This document shows, in pieces, positions 39,057 through 52,224 of a DNA stretch of 64,000 bases. Every line of letters starts with the position of its first letter. The first letter of the stretch is position 1. The notes under the pieces are model-generated. The model saw nothing but the letters and a program-made list of their open reading frames with translations. It ran no database searches and was not told where the DNA came from. The DNA is taken from the NCBI RefSeq assembly GCF_964340395.1, contig NC_135560.1, positions 9,011,098 through 9,075,097 on the forward strand, written 5' to 3'. The stretch is from Glandiceps talaboti. Lineage: Eukaryota > Hemichordata > Enteropneusta > Spengelidae. The position numbers and the translations under genes are program-made.

Positions 39057-39350
39057 CATAGATCCTGAGTTCAGACTTCATACCACATAGACCCTGAGTC
39101 CAGACTTCATGCCACATAGACCCTGGGGCCAGACTTAATGCCACATAGACTCTAGGTCAAGACTCAGTGCCACTCAGTGCCACATAGACCCTGGGACCAT
39201 ACTCAGTGCCACAATGACCCTGAGTCCAGACTTCATTCCACATAGACACTGGGGCCAGACTTAATGCCACATAGACCCTGGGTCCAGGCTTCACACCACA
39301 TAGACCCTGGGTCCAGGCTTCACATCACATAGACCCTGGGTTCAGATTTT
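39057..39350. repeat. 29-bp minisatellite, about nine units
   Basis: Unit of about 29 bases: CACATAGACCCTGAGTCCAG plus ACTTCATGC. Some units are longer or carry GGGGCC in place of GAGTCC. Confidence 0.9.
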
Positions 39351-39430
39351 GTTAAGGGGTTCTGTAATAGACTTGCTTATCATTATCATACACAATTTTG
39401 TTGTATGTTTTGTTAATATTATTTTTGCAG

Positions 39431-39544
39431 AGTTGCATGTTTTGTATGAATGTACACACCAGTAGCAGCTACTCTGTACAGGAAGCCACAGCTACAAGTA
39501 CACATGAACAAAGAGCTATATTTAGAACAAGTGAAAGTAATCCA
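39431..39544 (+). CDS. DAP3: DAP3 / MRPS29 exon 3
   Basis: Thirty-eight codons between TTTTTGCAG and GTAAGT, phase 0 at both ends. The C-terminal part, AIFRTSESNP, aligns with the RTNENDP segment that precedes the first conserved block of vertebrate DAP3. The first half is Ser/Thr-rich and variable, as in other family members. It reads straight into exon 4 as ESNP-VNHSSQHHGQFYN, resembling the vertebrate ENDPAKHGDQHEGQHYN. Residues about 27-64 of the predicted protein. Confidence 0.85.
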
Positions 39545-39769
39545 GTAAGTATGATATCTCTCTGGTTTTAACAATTTTAATTCAATATTGGCTATTATGT
39601 ATACTGCTACAAGGTATACATGTATGTAGTAGATACTTTGTTTGTTTAGTATCAAGTTTACCCAATGATTCCCAAAACAAACACAGAAGTATTCCACTAC
39701 AAGATCATTCCTACACACCAATTTAACTTTTATATCTACTAATATATAATATTGAAGATTGTATTAAAG

Positions 39770-40112
39770 GTAGAACTCACCTCAGGAACAAATATCCCTC
39801 AAAATCAAAGTTCTTAATTTCTTTCCTAACTTTGCTATATGAAAGTTTGTCCCAGGTCCTTTTGAGATAATTAAAGAAATTTTGGGGTTCACCATTTTGT
39901 TTTCAAGGAAATCATCTACCTGTTATTTTCTCGTTGGCGGCCATATTGGATTTTAAAATGACTAAGATTTGATGTCATTTTGACTTCTATTTCAAAAATT
40001 TGTTTGGTGACCCAAGATCTGTTTTCTTGGTTTTAACTGAAAATAGGTTGGAGAGTTCTTGAACAAAGTAATAGCAAAAGTTTAAAGAATTTATTTCCGA
40101 AGTGCGTTCTAC
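39770..40112. mobile_element. GTAGAA-type MITE, most complete copy
   Basis: 343 bp. Left end GTAGAACTCACCTCAGGAA; right end, reversed, GTAGAACGCACTTCGGAA, so clear terminal inverted repeats of about 18 bp. No coding capacity. Confidence 0.7.
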
Positions 40113-41999
40113 ATCAATTTTTTTTATGCAGAAATTAATTGATACACTTCATAGATATCAGACGTATATAATGGAAAAATGTAGAAACATGTATTTTTAC
40201 TCTGAAACACTGATTTATAAAACCCTCTACTGACAAGCACTATTGGCTCTTGAATTTGATTTGTGTGTAATTCGGAATAGAAAAAAAATAGTACCATAAA
40301 AAGGAGGCAATTGACAGCAAAAAAGGAAAGTAGGTTTTAAAGAATATCAATTCATAGAATATTTCATGGCAGATTGTAAGGATTTTTTCTCTCTTGCATT
40401 TGTCTTTTGAAAAGTCTGCATTCATGATTACTATCAGTGTTATCTATTGAAAGAAAACAACTTACATAACACCCCCTGCATATTAACGTCCCTCAAGGAC
40501 TTTTACAACTACAGAGCTTGCAAAGTGTACAGAAACCTAGCTGTATGTGCAGTGCTGAACCATTATAACATTAGTAAATTGTTCTCTCTAAAATGAGTCT
40601 GGTAAGAAGTGAATGGTGGGAAAGATGTGTTTTAGCAAAGCTAGGGAGTTAGATTAACATCATATTGAGGATAAGAATAAATTTAGACCCCCTAGCAAAC
40701 ACATGATTTCTGTTTCAACAACACATTACCAGTTTTCACTTACCTAGTATTAAAATCAGTTGACAAAAAGGGAAGCTAGCAAATCATGTAAATTGTAAGA
40801 TGATCTTCCTTTGATTATATGCAGGTATCAGTGTCCATAGAATAACAGAATTGATTGTCACATTATGGTACTTCACCACCTACTTGTCATAACATGCATG
40901 TTATCAACATGTAGTTTATCACCATGTGAATACAATTTAATGAGTCCAATTAGAGACACAAACATCCAGCTGTTGTTAATTGTCATTTTAATGGTATCAT
41001 GGGGATTATTATCAACTACAAAATGCACTTGTTATAATTAAATTCCACCCTATTAATTCAAGATATTGTGTTATGAGACAGCCAGGAACAACAAAAGACT
41101 TTGTGCGGTGAACCACCCCAAAGGGTGATTGTGTGTTTCTTGTTTTGTTAGTTTTGGTGTGTTTCAGGCTATTCTATTGCTTGTTTGCTTGCTTTGTCCT
41201 GTTTTGTGTAGCTGTGTTTTGTTGTTATCTCATTAGAATTTGGTCTTGAAATGAACCAAAGATGAAATTGTAGTTTAATTAATTGATATTTAATTTGATC
41301 TATTCGGTGAAGCAATGTAACAGTAGCAAGTCAAACTATTGGGAAGCAAACACAGACACAAACTAGAACTACAATTGCAACCTATTGTATGTAAGCTAGA
41401 AATGGAACTTGATGCAGTTACACTCACAGTGAGGTGGTTTCTCATCTGGTGGCACATTTCTAGTTTTTAGTAGAACTGGTTAGGTTTATGTGACTTCCAG
41501 TGTTTTAACACTGTTGTGATTACAGGGTAATTATATCTACATAACAAAGGTATGGTTATCACCCACTTGTGTAATCTACCACATCAAAGGATACTTTTAG
41601 TTTGTGTCTATCTTACTTTGCTGATACTTAGCTTATTTTCTGTAGTAATAACAGTAGTTTTATGTGTACAATTTGTGGTCTTTAGGATCTTTTTGGTAGA
41701 TTTTTTTTTTATCAAATTAAACTTCATGAAAAAGCTCACTGAGGATTCAAACTGTCTTTGTGCTGTATTTTCTTTACATCTGCATTACACTTATCTATAC
41801 AGCTATTGTAACGGTTGTAGTTTTTCTGTCACACCTAAATGAAGGAAGTAGAACTATTTGATCAATTTGTTATCATTCTAATGTGGTGTGATACAAATAA
41901 TACAATTCCACTAGAGATTTTTACCAAAATTTACCCCAAGAAATGGTATTGTTTTTGTAAATTAATGATAAACTTGAGTCTCACTCTAGCCAGGTATCT

Positions 42000-42223
42000 T
42001 ACCAATTCTCGGTAAACTGAGATAGAATACTACTGCCTATGGGCAGATCATAAAAATAACAAACATTCAATTTCATGGTTGATATCAAAACTTCCATTCC
42101 ACATGCTTCACATGCATTTTAATTCACTATAGGCACACGTGAGAATAAGCCGACCCGAACTTCTTGTTCTATTTTGACACTCTAGAATGATGTAAAATGC
42201 TATTGCAGGTGCCGAGAATTACC
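42000..42223. mobile_element. GGTAATTCTCGG-type MITE, copy 1
   Basis: About 224 bp. The left end carries CCAATTCTCGGTAAACTG and the right end, reversed, GGTAATTCTCGGCACCTG. The interior (CATAAAAATAACAAACATTC, CTTCACATGCATT, CTTCTTGTT, GACACTCTAG) is shared with 47811-48024. Confidence 0.65.
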
Positions 42224-42489
42224 TTCAGGCGAGTGTACAGTCAACAATATGAGACCAAAAATATGCAGTTAAAGGGACAGAGTCTGTAACATTATGGATT
42301 TTCGGGTTTTCTTTTGATTCATAATGATGCTGTTTCGTATATTAAAACATATTAAATCTCATCGAGCAACTTGTAGAGCTTTCAGATATGGTATAAAAAT
42401 GAAATTATGGTGTAATTTTTTGGTTACTAAAAATTTTGAAAAATGACAGTGTCGGTTACAAGCCTCTGTGTGCATACACAAGCATCTCT

Positions 42490-42850
42490 ATCAGGCTGAT
42501 TTGCTTCTCAATATGCTTTAGTGTGCATTATTAGTTAGTGTATGTGCATTTTTACATTAAAATAAGCTAACAATGAGACCTGATTTATAAATGTGGACTG
42601 TACAACTACATATTCAAGCACCTCAGTGTATTTTAGTACATATTATATGTTTGTGCATTTTATTCATTGACTATAGCCAAAAATGGGACCCAAGTTACCA
42701 ACTGTGTATGACTTTTAAATTTCCAAATGTGAAATGTGTCTCGATACATATCGTGTTAGTGCATTTTGAACATTGACTGCAGCCGAAAATGGGTGCTGAA
42801 TTACAAATTGTATGACATTTAAATTTCCCAAATGTGAAATTGTGCAGAAC
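42490..42850. repeat. Diverged ~110-bp tandem repeat, about three units
   Basis: Units share GTTWGTGCATTTT, GACTRYAGCCRAAAATGGG, TTACMAAYTGT, TATGACWTTTAAATTTCC and AAATGTGAAAT. The best match is between the last two. Confidence 0.6.
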
Positions 42851-43129
42851 AGTAAAATTGCAAGTGTTTGTCAGTCCATTATTCTGTCAAACTAAAATTA
42901 TGTATACTTGGCATGTATCTGTTATAAATTAAGTGTATATGTTTTCTCCCCCTTGTTGTGTCCATTAATCAATTCTCAAATTTATTAGAGAACGGTAATG
43001 AGAGAAAAACTCCAACTGTAGTAATCAGGGGAAATTTATTGCCACTACACCTCCAATGATGTGACCTGATAAAACGTGGTCTGCCTTCTAAAACAAAGTA
43101 ATGTCAGTACAAACGACATAAGTACACAA

Positions 43130-43740
43130 TTTTCACTAAATTTCACAATTTTCTCTCAATTTGTGTTAAATTTTGCAGTGAAAATGATACAATATTAGTT
43201 CTCTTCACAAAAATTTAGAAATGAAACATTAGATATTCGTGATAAAAATAGTATGATTTAATGATTTTCAGTAATTTCTAATAGAAAATATTAAATATTG
43301 GTAAAAATAGCCCAGAATTAAGGAATTTCACTATAACTTGCAAGATATTGAATCTTTGTACAGGTAACCCGAATAATATACTTTTTACCAATATTTTTAA
43401 ACAAAGTATTAGATGTTGGTACAAATTGCTTGATTAAATGATTTTCAGTAAAGCAACACAATATTGAATATTTTTATAAATGTCCCAAATAAAATGTGCT
43501 TCTCTAAAATTTTAGAAAAAGGATAATATTCAGTGTAGTACGAAAAGCGTAGAAAACAGGACGTATGAAAGACCTTTTTGAAATTTTGAATATTGATACA
43601 AATTCTAGAATCCAGATCACAATTATTGTCAAGAAAATTTCAAAATTAAGTAATGTCACAAGTAGAATTTTTTGTAAAGCGAATCCTATTTGCACAAGAG
43701 TCTATCTTGAAGAATTTTAGAATTCTAAAATCAAGTAAAA
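43130..43740. repeat. Degenerate ~85-bp AT-rich tandem array
   Basis: Recurrent TGATTTTCAGTAA, AATATTGAATATT or TTAGATRTTGGTA and CCMRAATAA motifs at a spacing of about 80-90 bases. Strongly decayed. Confidence 0.45.
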
Positions 43741-44204
43741 AACACCATGAATGAGGTAGATTCAGTGATTTTTAGCACAACTGAACAATAGCATTCCGTC
43801 ATGCTATAGGCATTGTAAAGTGTCTGTCTGTCTGTGCATGTGTGCGTGCGTAAAAAATGTAACGTCAAAAAACTGCTCGACAAATTGTCGTGTTATATGG
43901 TGAGGGTGTTGCTTTGGCTGTTTAGTTGGGAGTTGTTCAAATCAAAATGATCGAACCACCGGTATGTGATTTGGGTTTTTAATAGAAAATGTGAATTTTG
44001 GTAAATAATTACCTTCATTGTCAGGCTAGTAAAAAATGTTATTGTTTGATTGATGGAATGAAATCATTAGTAACTTTGATGGAGTAATTTACACCTAGAT
44101 GTGTGAGGAACCATTATTAATCTATCATTGAGGTTGCTTAGTAACACAGTTTTCAGCACAAATGAACTATAAGGTTCAGTCATGTTAAAGGCATGGTATA
44201 TATC

Positions 44205-44227
44205 AGTCTGTCTGTCTGTATGTATGT

Positions 44228-44270
<43 letters not shown>

Positions 44271-44343
44271 TGTGTGTGTGTATGTCTGTCTGTCTGTATG
44301 TATCTTGTATGTATGTCTGTCTGTGTGTGTATGTATGTATGTC

Positions 44344-44378
<35 letters not shown>

Positions 44379-44390
44379 GGATGACTTTAC
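44205..44390. repeat. (TG)n and (CTGT)n/(ATGT)n compound microsatellite
   Basis: CTGT and ATGT units, an uninterrupted TG run around 44235-44268, then further ATGT and CTGT blocks. Open Cys/Val-rich frames here are repeat artefacts. Confidence 0.95.
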
Positions 44391-45786
44391 ATGTGACTAA
44401 AACACTTTTGAAAAATTAACTCATAAAATTGTACAGTTATGCTACAACGCCATTGGTGTTATTTTCCCTGGTTGCTATCATTAAGTGACATCGTAACGTT
44501 CCACAAATCGTCCAAATTACATGATTTTTCAGTAGGTTTCTAAAATTACATATCAAAGCACAAATGAAACAATATTGACTGGAATGTAATGTTAGTAACA
44601 ACTGAGCAAATAAGACAGAATAAATGACTCACTGAAATTCTCATATTTCATCGTGTCTGTCAGTGTCAGACAGAGTTATTTTGCAAATTTATTGCAAAGT
44701 TGTAACAACAAAAGGTGAAGTGTTATTGGAATCGGTTACCTGAAACGACTATTAATTTCAGAAAAAGTGGAAAATGCACAAATGGATAGCTGCAAACCAT
44801 TAACCTTTTCTGAGAGCAGTGCTTCCAAATTCGTCAAATTTTTAGTTTTTCTCAGAAATATATGTTAGTTTTTTTCATCACGTCTCATTGTATTATGTAT
44901 TGAATACTTAAAAGCATGAAAAGATTAAAATATCTCAAAATAATGAAAGAAAATGTGAAGATTTTTATATTGAAATATTTACAATGAATGTTTCTTCAAT
45001 GCATGTTGCATGTACTGTGCATAGAAAATCAAACTACTGCATGTATTTCAGATTAAAACTAATTGACAGAGAATTGTGTGAAAGCTTCTGTGATTTTTTT
45101 GTCTGCAACTACTTCCCGGAGACTAAATTTGGCATGTGTAGTCTGGTATACTGCATCAAATGTACATATCACATAAAAGTTTAACACGTTCAAACAGAAA
45201 ATATAGAATTTATATCTTGGCTGTTCCACATCACGGCAACACACACATATGGCATCCATTCTACAGAGTTCAAAATATTGAAAATTGTGATTGTTCTTCT
45301 CCATTTTCTCAAATTTATTTATTTAGTGTTCACGTGTATAATAATATTCACCACTATTTTTTCTTCATGCAACTGGAAAATATTCCTGATATGAGGTTTG
45401 TCAGTACTCATCCTCAACTCGTATTGACATGGCCCCTTAAGTCACTCATATTTTCCTCGACTGAACAATTCAAAATATTTGGGAACAATGTATAAATATA
45501 ATATCAAAGATTAATGTTCAACTACTTGTATATACTTTTTCTCTCTGAAATAAGTGATAAATATGTCGAGGATGAGATGCTCAGATTCACTAGACTGGCT
45601 CAAATCCTTTGGTGTCATACTCAAGTTTGTTATTCATTTTTAGTTTTATACACGAAAATGTCCAACTTTTACTTCATTCTTCCCAGTTACTAGAAGTCTC
45701 CCAAGGGACTGGTATCAGTCACTAGTACTCGTATGTCTTACTGGATGGAAAAGTTGGCTCTACACATTCACCCAACTGTTTCATAA

Positions 45787-46155
45787 GGCATAAAATAAAT
45801 TGTTTGGTGTTTGGTTCCAGTTACCTATCCTCGCCTAGTTTTTCACTGCCGACCCTAATCTTTTTTTTTTTTTACGTATTTGAGAAAATTAAAAATTGTT
45901 AAGTCTTACGAGAAATAGGGGATGCAGAAACTGATATCAATTTAAAAAGACAATATAAAATTGTTCTTCCAATCTGTAATGGCTGTACATCTGATAGGAA
46001 GAAATAAATAACACAGAGACCATATGGAAATAATAGCAAACATAACTAACTGAACTAGACACACACGTATGAAAAAAAATTAATTAATTAATGCCCCATT
46101 ATTCTATTCTAAAATTGAGTCTAATCAGAATCACACAATTATTTTTTTTTAGGCC
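45787..46155. mobile_element. GGCC-type MITE (PIF/Harbinger-like), copy 2
   Basis: 369 bp, aligned along its length with 8537-8922 (CACCTAGTTTTTCACTGCC or its variant, GATGCAGAAACTGA, AAAAAGACAATATAAAA, ATGGCTGTACAT, CTGAACTAGACAC, TCTAAAATTGAG). The right end is GGCC when reversed. Flanks are TAA and TGA, one mismatch. Confidence 0.75.
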
Positions 46156-47124
46156 TGAACACTCAGTCAGGCTATCACGAGTGAAAAGCAAATCAGAGAT
46201 TTACATATGATGTTAGCCAATCAGAGAGCACTTTGTAAGTGCTTCACATCACTCCAAGATTGACACTACGCATAAAACTTTCATAGTAGAAAACAAAGCT
46301 GATTTATTGCGTCAGTATTATGCTGGCCTATTCTGTGCCTCTTTACAAATTTACTATACACGGATGAGTAAGGAAAAAAATGATGAATTGGTACGGAAAC
46401 CCTTGACATGTTCAACTTTGTGTACCTCGTGTAAGAATTAAGAGAAGTGAGCATATTGCGGCATACTTACTACAGATAGATAAAACATTACCACTGAAGG
46501 GGTTATGACTGGACGTTGTATGACATCATATAATTAAATCTAGACAATAAAGATTGAAGAAACTGAAGTGAGGAGACATTTGACTTGAGAGAGACAGACG
46601 TCGTTATACATCACAACAAGGTAAATGGCTGTGTGTGTTTTATGACCTAGTCCCAATGGGAGACGTCGTAAAAATACAGAAGATGTGCATCTATAGTAAA
46701 ATGACTTCATTAATTCGTGTTGACCCTCCATCCTTAAACTGCTGTGAAGATCACCTCGATGTGGTGATAAAGGTTGCAAAGGTTAATTTACTGCTGCTGT
46801 GTATTACATGCCCAGTGAATCCAAACTTTGAATAGTGTAAATGATAGTCAGAGTTCAAAGTTCAGAGGTCATAGTTCACAAGTCTACACTATACTCCAAT
46901 TATAGAGTTTCCTTATTCAGTGCTTTCCGTTTCATTTTCTACTCCAGAAGTTAACTTCTGAAAACTGTTTATTTTATAAACAAGAATAAAAAGGTCGAAG
47001 TTGTATACAGATTTATTTTACTTTATAGATACCTAAATAATGCTATACAGGAAGTCGTTTTGGATACAACACAGATATAGTTACAAATTGCCAAAACTTA
47101 CAACTTAATGACTTTGCTTTTAAG

Positions 47125-47773
47125 GTAGAATGCACCTCCGGGATGAAATTTGATGAAAATCAAAGTTATTCGATCTCTCCAAACTTTGCCATATGAAAGC
47201 TTTTTCATGGTCTTTTTGAAACATTAAAAGAAATTTGGGGGTTCATCATCTTGTTTCAAGGAAATTGACAATCTTTTATTTTCCCAGAGAGTTAACACAG
47301 TAATTGGCAGCCATATTGGATTCTAAAATGGGTTTCTGGTAATTTTGATATCATTTCGACCTCTATTTTACATATATGCATTGTAACTCATGTTTTTTTA
47401 AGTTCATTTGTCCATCCGTCCATCAGTCCATCCATAATACTAATATTACTAGTACGTCATTTCTCAGACATGCAATAACTAATTCCGTATAAACCTGGCA
47501 CAAAGGTGACAAATCATATGGGACACTCTGATTTGCAACATATGGAAATTTGATATTCATAGTCCAGCTATTTCCTGCATATAATAGACAATTTTAGTAT
47601 TTATTTGTTGCCACTAGTTTCTTCTAAATCATGTAACCATTCAGTCACATAGAAGTAAAGTATTTGAGGGGGCTGTATGTCGTACAAAGACTTTTAACTG
47701 AGAATGGGTGGGAGTTTTCCTGAACAAAGAAACAGTAAAAGTTTTAAAATTTTTACATCCCAGGCACAGACTA
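47125..47773. mobile_element. GTAGAA-type MITE copy split by another repeat
   Basis: The left part is 47125-47397 (GTAGAATGCACCTCCGGGAT at the end) and the right part 47690-47773. Between them lies the CTTTGTGCCAGGTTT-family repeat. In the uninterrupted relatives the two joined parts are contiguous. Confidence 0.65.
47398..47689 (-). repeat. Interspersed repeat, CTTTGTGCCAGGTTT family, copy 2 (nested)
   Basis: Reverse-orientation relative of 15378-15690. It starts with a (TCCATCCG)-type run and ends in a GGGGGCTGTATGTCGTAC segment. It lies inside the GTAGAA-type MITE, so it is the younger insertion. Confidence 0.65.
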
Positions 47774-47810
47774 CATTAACACATGACATTATCATTTCTT
47801 ACTGGTCAAT

Positions 47811-48024
47811 GTATTATTCTCAGTACCTGAAATAATATATTACTGCCTAGATGCATCATAAAAATAACAAACATTCAATTTCTTGGTAGACACCATAACT
47901 TCCGTTCCAAGCGCTTCACATGCATTACTATAGTATAGGCATGCGTGAAAATTAGTCAACCTTCTTGTTTTGTTTTGACTCTCTAGCACGAGGTATTATG
48001 TTATTGCAGGTACCGAGAATTACC
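47811..48024. mobile_element. GGTAATTCTCGG-type MITE, copy 2
   Basis: About 214 bp. Right end reversed: GGTAATTCTCGGTACCTGCA; left end ATTATTCTCAGTACCTG. Same interior as 42000-42223. Confidence 0.65.
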
Positions 48025-48239
48025 GCCATCTTTGACGAAATCCCTTGTGGAGGGTTTCTCTGTTATTGAACAAAATCACACTCAACAAGTGATTACAATG
48101 TAATGTGAAAAAGTATCAACTTACTGCAATGACTGATCTGCTTCAAAATCATTGTCAGTATATGTCTTAAAGAAACAATTATTTCTATCTTTTGCATTCT
48201 GACATTGTTTTTTTAAAGTCAGTTTACAAGCTCCAAGTA

Positions 48240-48850
48240 AAAAAAAGGAATTGTACAAAGATTTTGTGAAGAGTCAGACTTTTGGTCATTTTGAGATGTC
48301 AAGTATAGAATTAATAAATTACTTTGCATGCATGTATTCACACTGTGATTTCTGTCAACCAGTTGCATGTATAAATAATACTAAGCACCAAAAAAGAATG
48401 ATTATCATACAAAGTACCATTGTTTGAGACAGTGTACATGATCCAGGGCCAAAATGAAATGGAAATTTTACAAAAAGATTGAAAAAGTTAAACATTTCGT
48501 TATTCTGAGTTGTCGAAAAAGACTAGTCACCTCAAATTACTAAATTATTTACATGTATTAATACTGTGATTTTAGTTAATCATGTGATAATAGTGAGCAC
48601 CAGAAATTAAAATCACCTTGATACATGATCCAGGCCTGAAATTTAACAAAAAGTTTGTAAAAAGTGAAACATTTTGTCACTCAGTTGTCAAAAGAGACTG
48701 TAGTCACCTCAATTTACTTGCATGTACTAACACTGTGATTTCATTCAACCGTCTGATAATAATGAACTCCAGAAACAAAGATCTACTAAAGATTGACAAA
48801 GGACGATCTCCATCCCTATTATTGATCAATTAAACATTTACTACCAGTGA
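48240..48850. repeat. Three diverged ~195-bp tandem units
   Basis: Units share TACATGATCCAGG, AAATTT.ACAAAAAG, GTGAAACATTT, GTCACCTCAAWTTAC, CATGTA and CACTGTGATTT. The first unit is the most decayed. Confidence 0.65.
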
Positions 48851-49735
48851 CAGCATATGAATCCAAGGCCATTTGATGGTAACGACTTGCAAGTCCGCAA
48901 GGCTGGCTATTCACTGAAAAGGAAAGTGATAAAAAAACAGTCTGATAGCCAACAAAACTAATTGAAGTGTTTTAGTGATTACATCAATAGCGGTACAACC
49001 ATTGCAATGTCCTTCATTGACTACTCCTAATTACTCTTTGCCAAGTCTTTGAGCCTTAACAACCTAACTGTTATTCTTATAAATATTGATGACACTTCTA
49101 CATTCACTGGAGGATGTTTTACTCTCTTGAGCTGAGGCAAATCAATACCTGGTCGGCGGAACTAAATATCTCTTGCGTAATACCTAGTGTCGTGATGTTG
49201 TAAGCAACTTATCGGATCTACAAATTAGACAGTCTGTGATCAGAATTATTTTTCTCTTTTTGCTTTTCTAAATAGTTTTGGTGCCGTCCAGACATGTTTT
49301 GTTCAGTTCAGCCTGGAACACCTCCTTCATAAATAATAACAATTGATTTTGTTTTAAGGTAGGACGGATACCAATTAGGCACGTCTCTCTAAATAATTGC
49401 CTCTGGTATTTCTTCTTTCATTGCCAGTCTACAAGTAGGATATAAATATTCATAAGCTTACAGCCCATTGAATTAACTCATGCAGGACTAATGATCTGTA
49501 AATGGATTTTGTAAAGCTTTTTTTGTTATTTTTTGTTCCAGTTTGTTGTTTTTGTTTTTACTTGATGTGAATGATGTCTAGTCAGGTATTGTCAACTAGT
49601 GACTGACCTTTGATCAACAGATTAGTACTAATGTCATGTGTTTATCAAGTCTTGTTATTTCACAGCCTAGGGGGTAAAATTTGGTTAACTGCAGTCTGTC
49701 AATCCATTATCCATCCATCTGACATGTCCTTGTAT

Positions 49736-50228
49736 CTTCTTGTCCATCTATCTATCGAACTATCCATCCCCCCTCCCATTAATCTACCCACCCACTCACC
49801 CACCCTTTCACCCACTCAACCATCCATTAATCTACCCACCCTTTCATCCACTCAACCATCCATCCATCTATCAATCCCCCCTCCCATTAATCCACCCACC
49901 CACCCACCCACTCAACCATCCATTAATCTACCCACCCTTTCATCCACTCAACCATCCATCTATCCATCCATCCATCCATTAATCCACCCACCCACCCACC
50001 TTTTCATCCACTCAACCATCCATCCATCCATCCATCCATCCATCCATCCATTAATCCACCCACCCACCCACCCTTTCATCCACTTAACCATCCATCCATC
50101 CATCCATTAATCCACCCACCCACCCACCTTTTCATCCACTTAACCATCCATCCATCCATCCATTAATCCACCCACCCTTTCATTCACTTAACCATCCATC
50201 CATCCATCCATCCATCCATCCATCCATG
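49736..50228. repeat. (CATC)n/(CCAC)n satellite with ~55-75-bp higher-order unit
   Basis: Tetranucleotide CATC and CCAC runs arranged in a longer unit: CATTAATCCACCCACCCACC, CTTTCATCCACT, YAACCATCCATCC. Long Pro/His/Ile/Ser frames are repeat artefacts. Confidence 0.95.
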
Positions 50229-50691
50229 AACTATGAGAAGGCAAAGAGATCCGTTACATTATGCAGAGATGAAAGCAAACTGATCAGTACAATCTATTTG
50301 CATTATTACAGTATTGTAAAAAATAACATGATTTTCATAAAATAACATTTAGACTGAATATTCTATGCTTGTTATTGTTGATTTGATCTATTACCCATAG
50401 CAGAACCAGTGACATAGACACGCATTGTCATGACATAGATATGCGATGTCATGGCATAGAACAATCTGGGTATAAATTCCATATTTATGGCTTATGGATT
50501 ATGCATGGTATAAGTATTTTAATCCTGTATGTCAATATACATGTATTTTAATATTGTCAATGTAACTATATTTTTAATATGTCAGTGATATTTCTGATTC
50601 TAGTTTGAAATGCCTAAAATGTCTCATTACATTTGATATCAAAATCTAATAGTCCTGCAAGAGTGAAATAAACACTGTAAATTAGACTCTC

Positions 50692-50717
50692 GGGGGGGGG
50701 GGGGGTGGGGGTGGGCT
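50692..50717. repeat. G-rich tract
   Basis: Fourteen G followed by TGGGGGTGGG; potential G-quadruplex on the plus strand. Confidence 0.85.
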
Positions 50718-52224
50718 TGTCTCTACCTTTATCGTGTAATAAATGTTTCAACATCGTAAATGAATCAGTCTGTATTGGTAGCACAAGGAAATGATTCCAA
50801 TGACAACAATTTATCACGTTTTATTTGCAGCACTGACACAATCTTCTATCCTAATGACCTCCTTAATTGCCTCGTTACTCCTAACTGCTACATACTCCCA
50901 GTTCTAAAATTGTTCATTTCACATGAAAAATGTCCATTACACATGAGGTAATTACAATGCAGGAGGAGTTCCCGTTATTTACCAACCATTTTGATATCGT
51001 CTCTTACAGGTGTACTTTATACACAGCTACGCTATAGTTAATAGTTTCGTATTACAGATATTTTTGGTTTGTTTAATAATTACAATGTATCTTTAATTTC
51101 AATCTAATTTTTTTGTATCTAGTCCTATAGTCATAAGTATTTGATATACAAACAGCTGTGGTGTCGTTTGTCATTTTTTTTTTATGATTGACATTTTCAG
51201 TTGTTGTAATTATAAAGTATTATACATGGCAGCTTATAAGCAGATACATGTGATGGCTTTATAATGTCAGTATGTAACACAATAACAAAGTTGAAGAATG
51301 AATATTTTCAGTAAAAATGGTGGTCTGTTAGTTAAAGGGGCAGGTGAATATGAGCAACTTTGATACTGAGGGGAATTAGTTCCCAAAGTGTGTTCAGTTA
51401 TAGAAAATACATCATCCTGTGCTTTGTACAATTTTTAATACTTCATGTGCAAGACATATCTTATATGCATTATAGCCAAATACAGATTCCTTTAAAGTTA
51501 TCGTGCCTCATCATCATTCTCGGAAAAAGTTTTTATGTTTTTTTTCAATCCATATAAAGTCTGAAAATGGTGTTCATTGCATTCAACAATACAATGTACC
51601 CACTGATATGCAAACAAAGTAATATTTCCAAAACACCTGAACAATTGAGGAAATAAATAAGCGATGTCTCGCAATTATATGTCACTTTTCATTGTACCAG
51701 CAAACTAGGGAGTCCTCAGTTTATGTTAATGTCTTATGCCCGACAACAGATCATCCCTGTACAATAGAAACATGAGACTAAGCACACAAAGACTCCCTAT
51801 TTTAGTGTACAAATGTAAATCGTGGGACCAATGTCAACAGATTCCAATCCGATATTTTCAGACTTAGCAGCTGAGCAAGTAATATTTTACCGGTACCATT
51901 GCCATGCAAATAACTCAAGAAGTACATTTCTAATCAAAAAATAGAAAACAGCTTACAAAAAAGCCAAACATTTCATTTTCACTATAACTTTAAATAAAAA
52001 TTTTGTTCATATTTGTAAAGAATGATTGTACTTCTTCAAATGTTACTATTAAACACAAGTGAATACCACAACTGAAATCCATGGCAACCGTTTTCATGGC
52101 TAACTGAACTCAATGATGTGCTAGAAACAACAATAAACCAACAGAAATAAATGACAAGAATTCATATCTTGATTTCAAAAATGATTACTTTTCTGAGAAT
52201 ACATATTGTTGTTGTTTTTTCCAG

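Larger units (their letters stand above)
37686..39430 (+). other. DAP3: DAP3 intron 2
   Basis: A 1.7-kb phase 0 intron. It holds a 163-bp hAT-type MITE with an exact 8-bp target duplication (38314-38476) and a 29-bp minisatellite (39057-39350) that ends about 80 bases before exon 3. Confidence 0.65.
39545..52224 (+). other. DAP3: DAP3 intron 3
   Basis: A 12.7-kb phase 0 intron rich in repeats: GTAGAA-type MITEs (39770-40112; 47125-47773, itself interrupted), GGTAATTCTCGG-type MITEs (42000-42223, 47811-48024), a GGCC-type MITE (45787-46155), degenerate tandem arrays (42490-42850, 43130-43740, 48240-48850), (TG)n/(CTGT)n at 44205-44390, a CATC/CCAC satellite (49736-50228) and a G-tract (50692-50705). 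The stretches 40120-41990, 44400-45780, 46160-47120, 48850-49730 and 50720-52200 show nothing I can name. Confidence 0.65.

Noticed and set aside
39057-39350. CRISPR-like 29-bp repeats
   Set aside because: Head-to-tail units with no spacers.
44182-44400. Cys/Val/Ser-rich frames
   Set aside because: Translation of (TG)n and (CTGT)n.
49610-50110. 166-codon Pro/His/Ile/Ser-rich frame
   Set aside because: Translation of the CATC/CCAC satellite.
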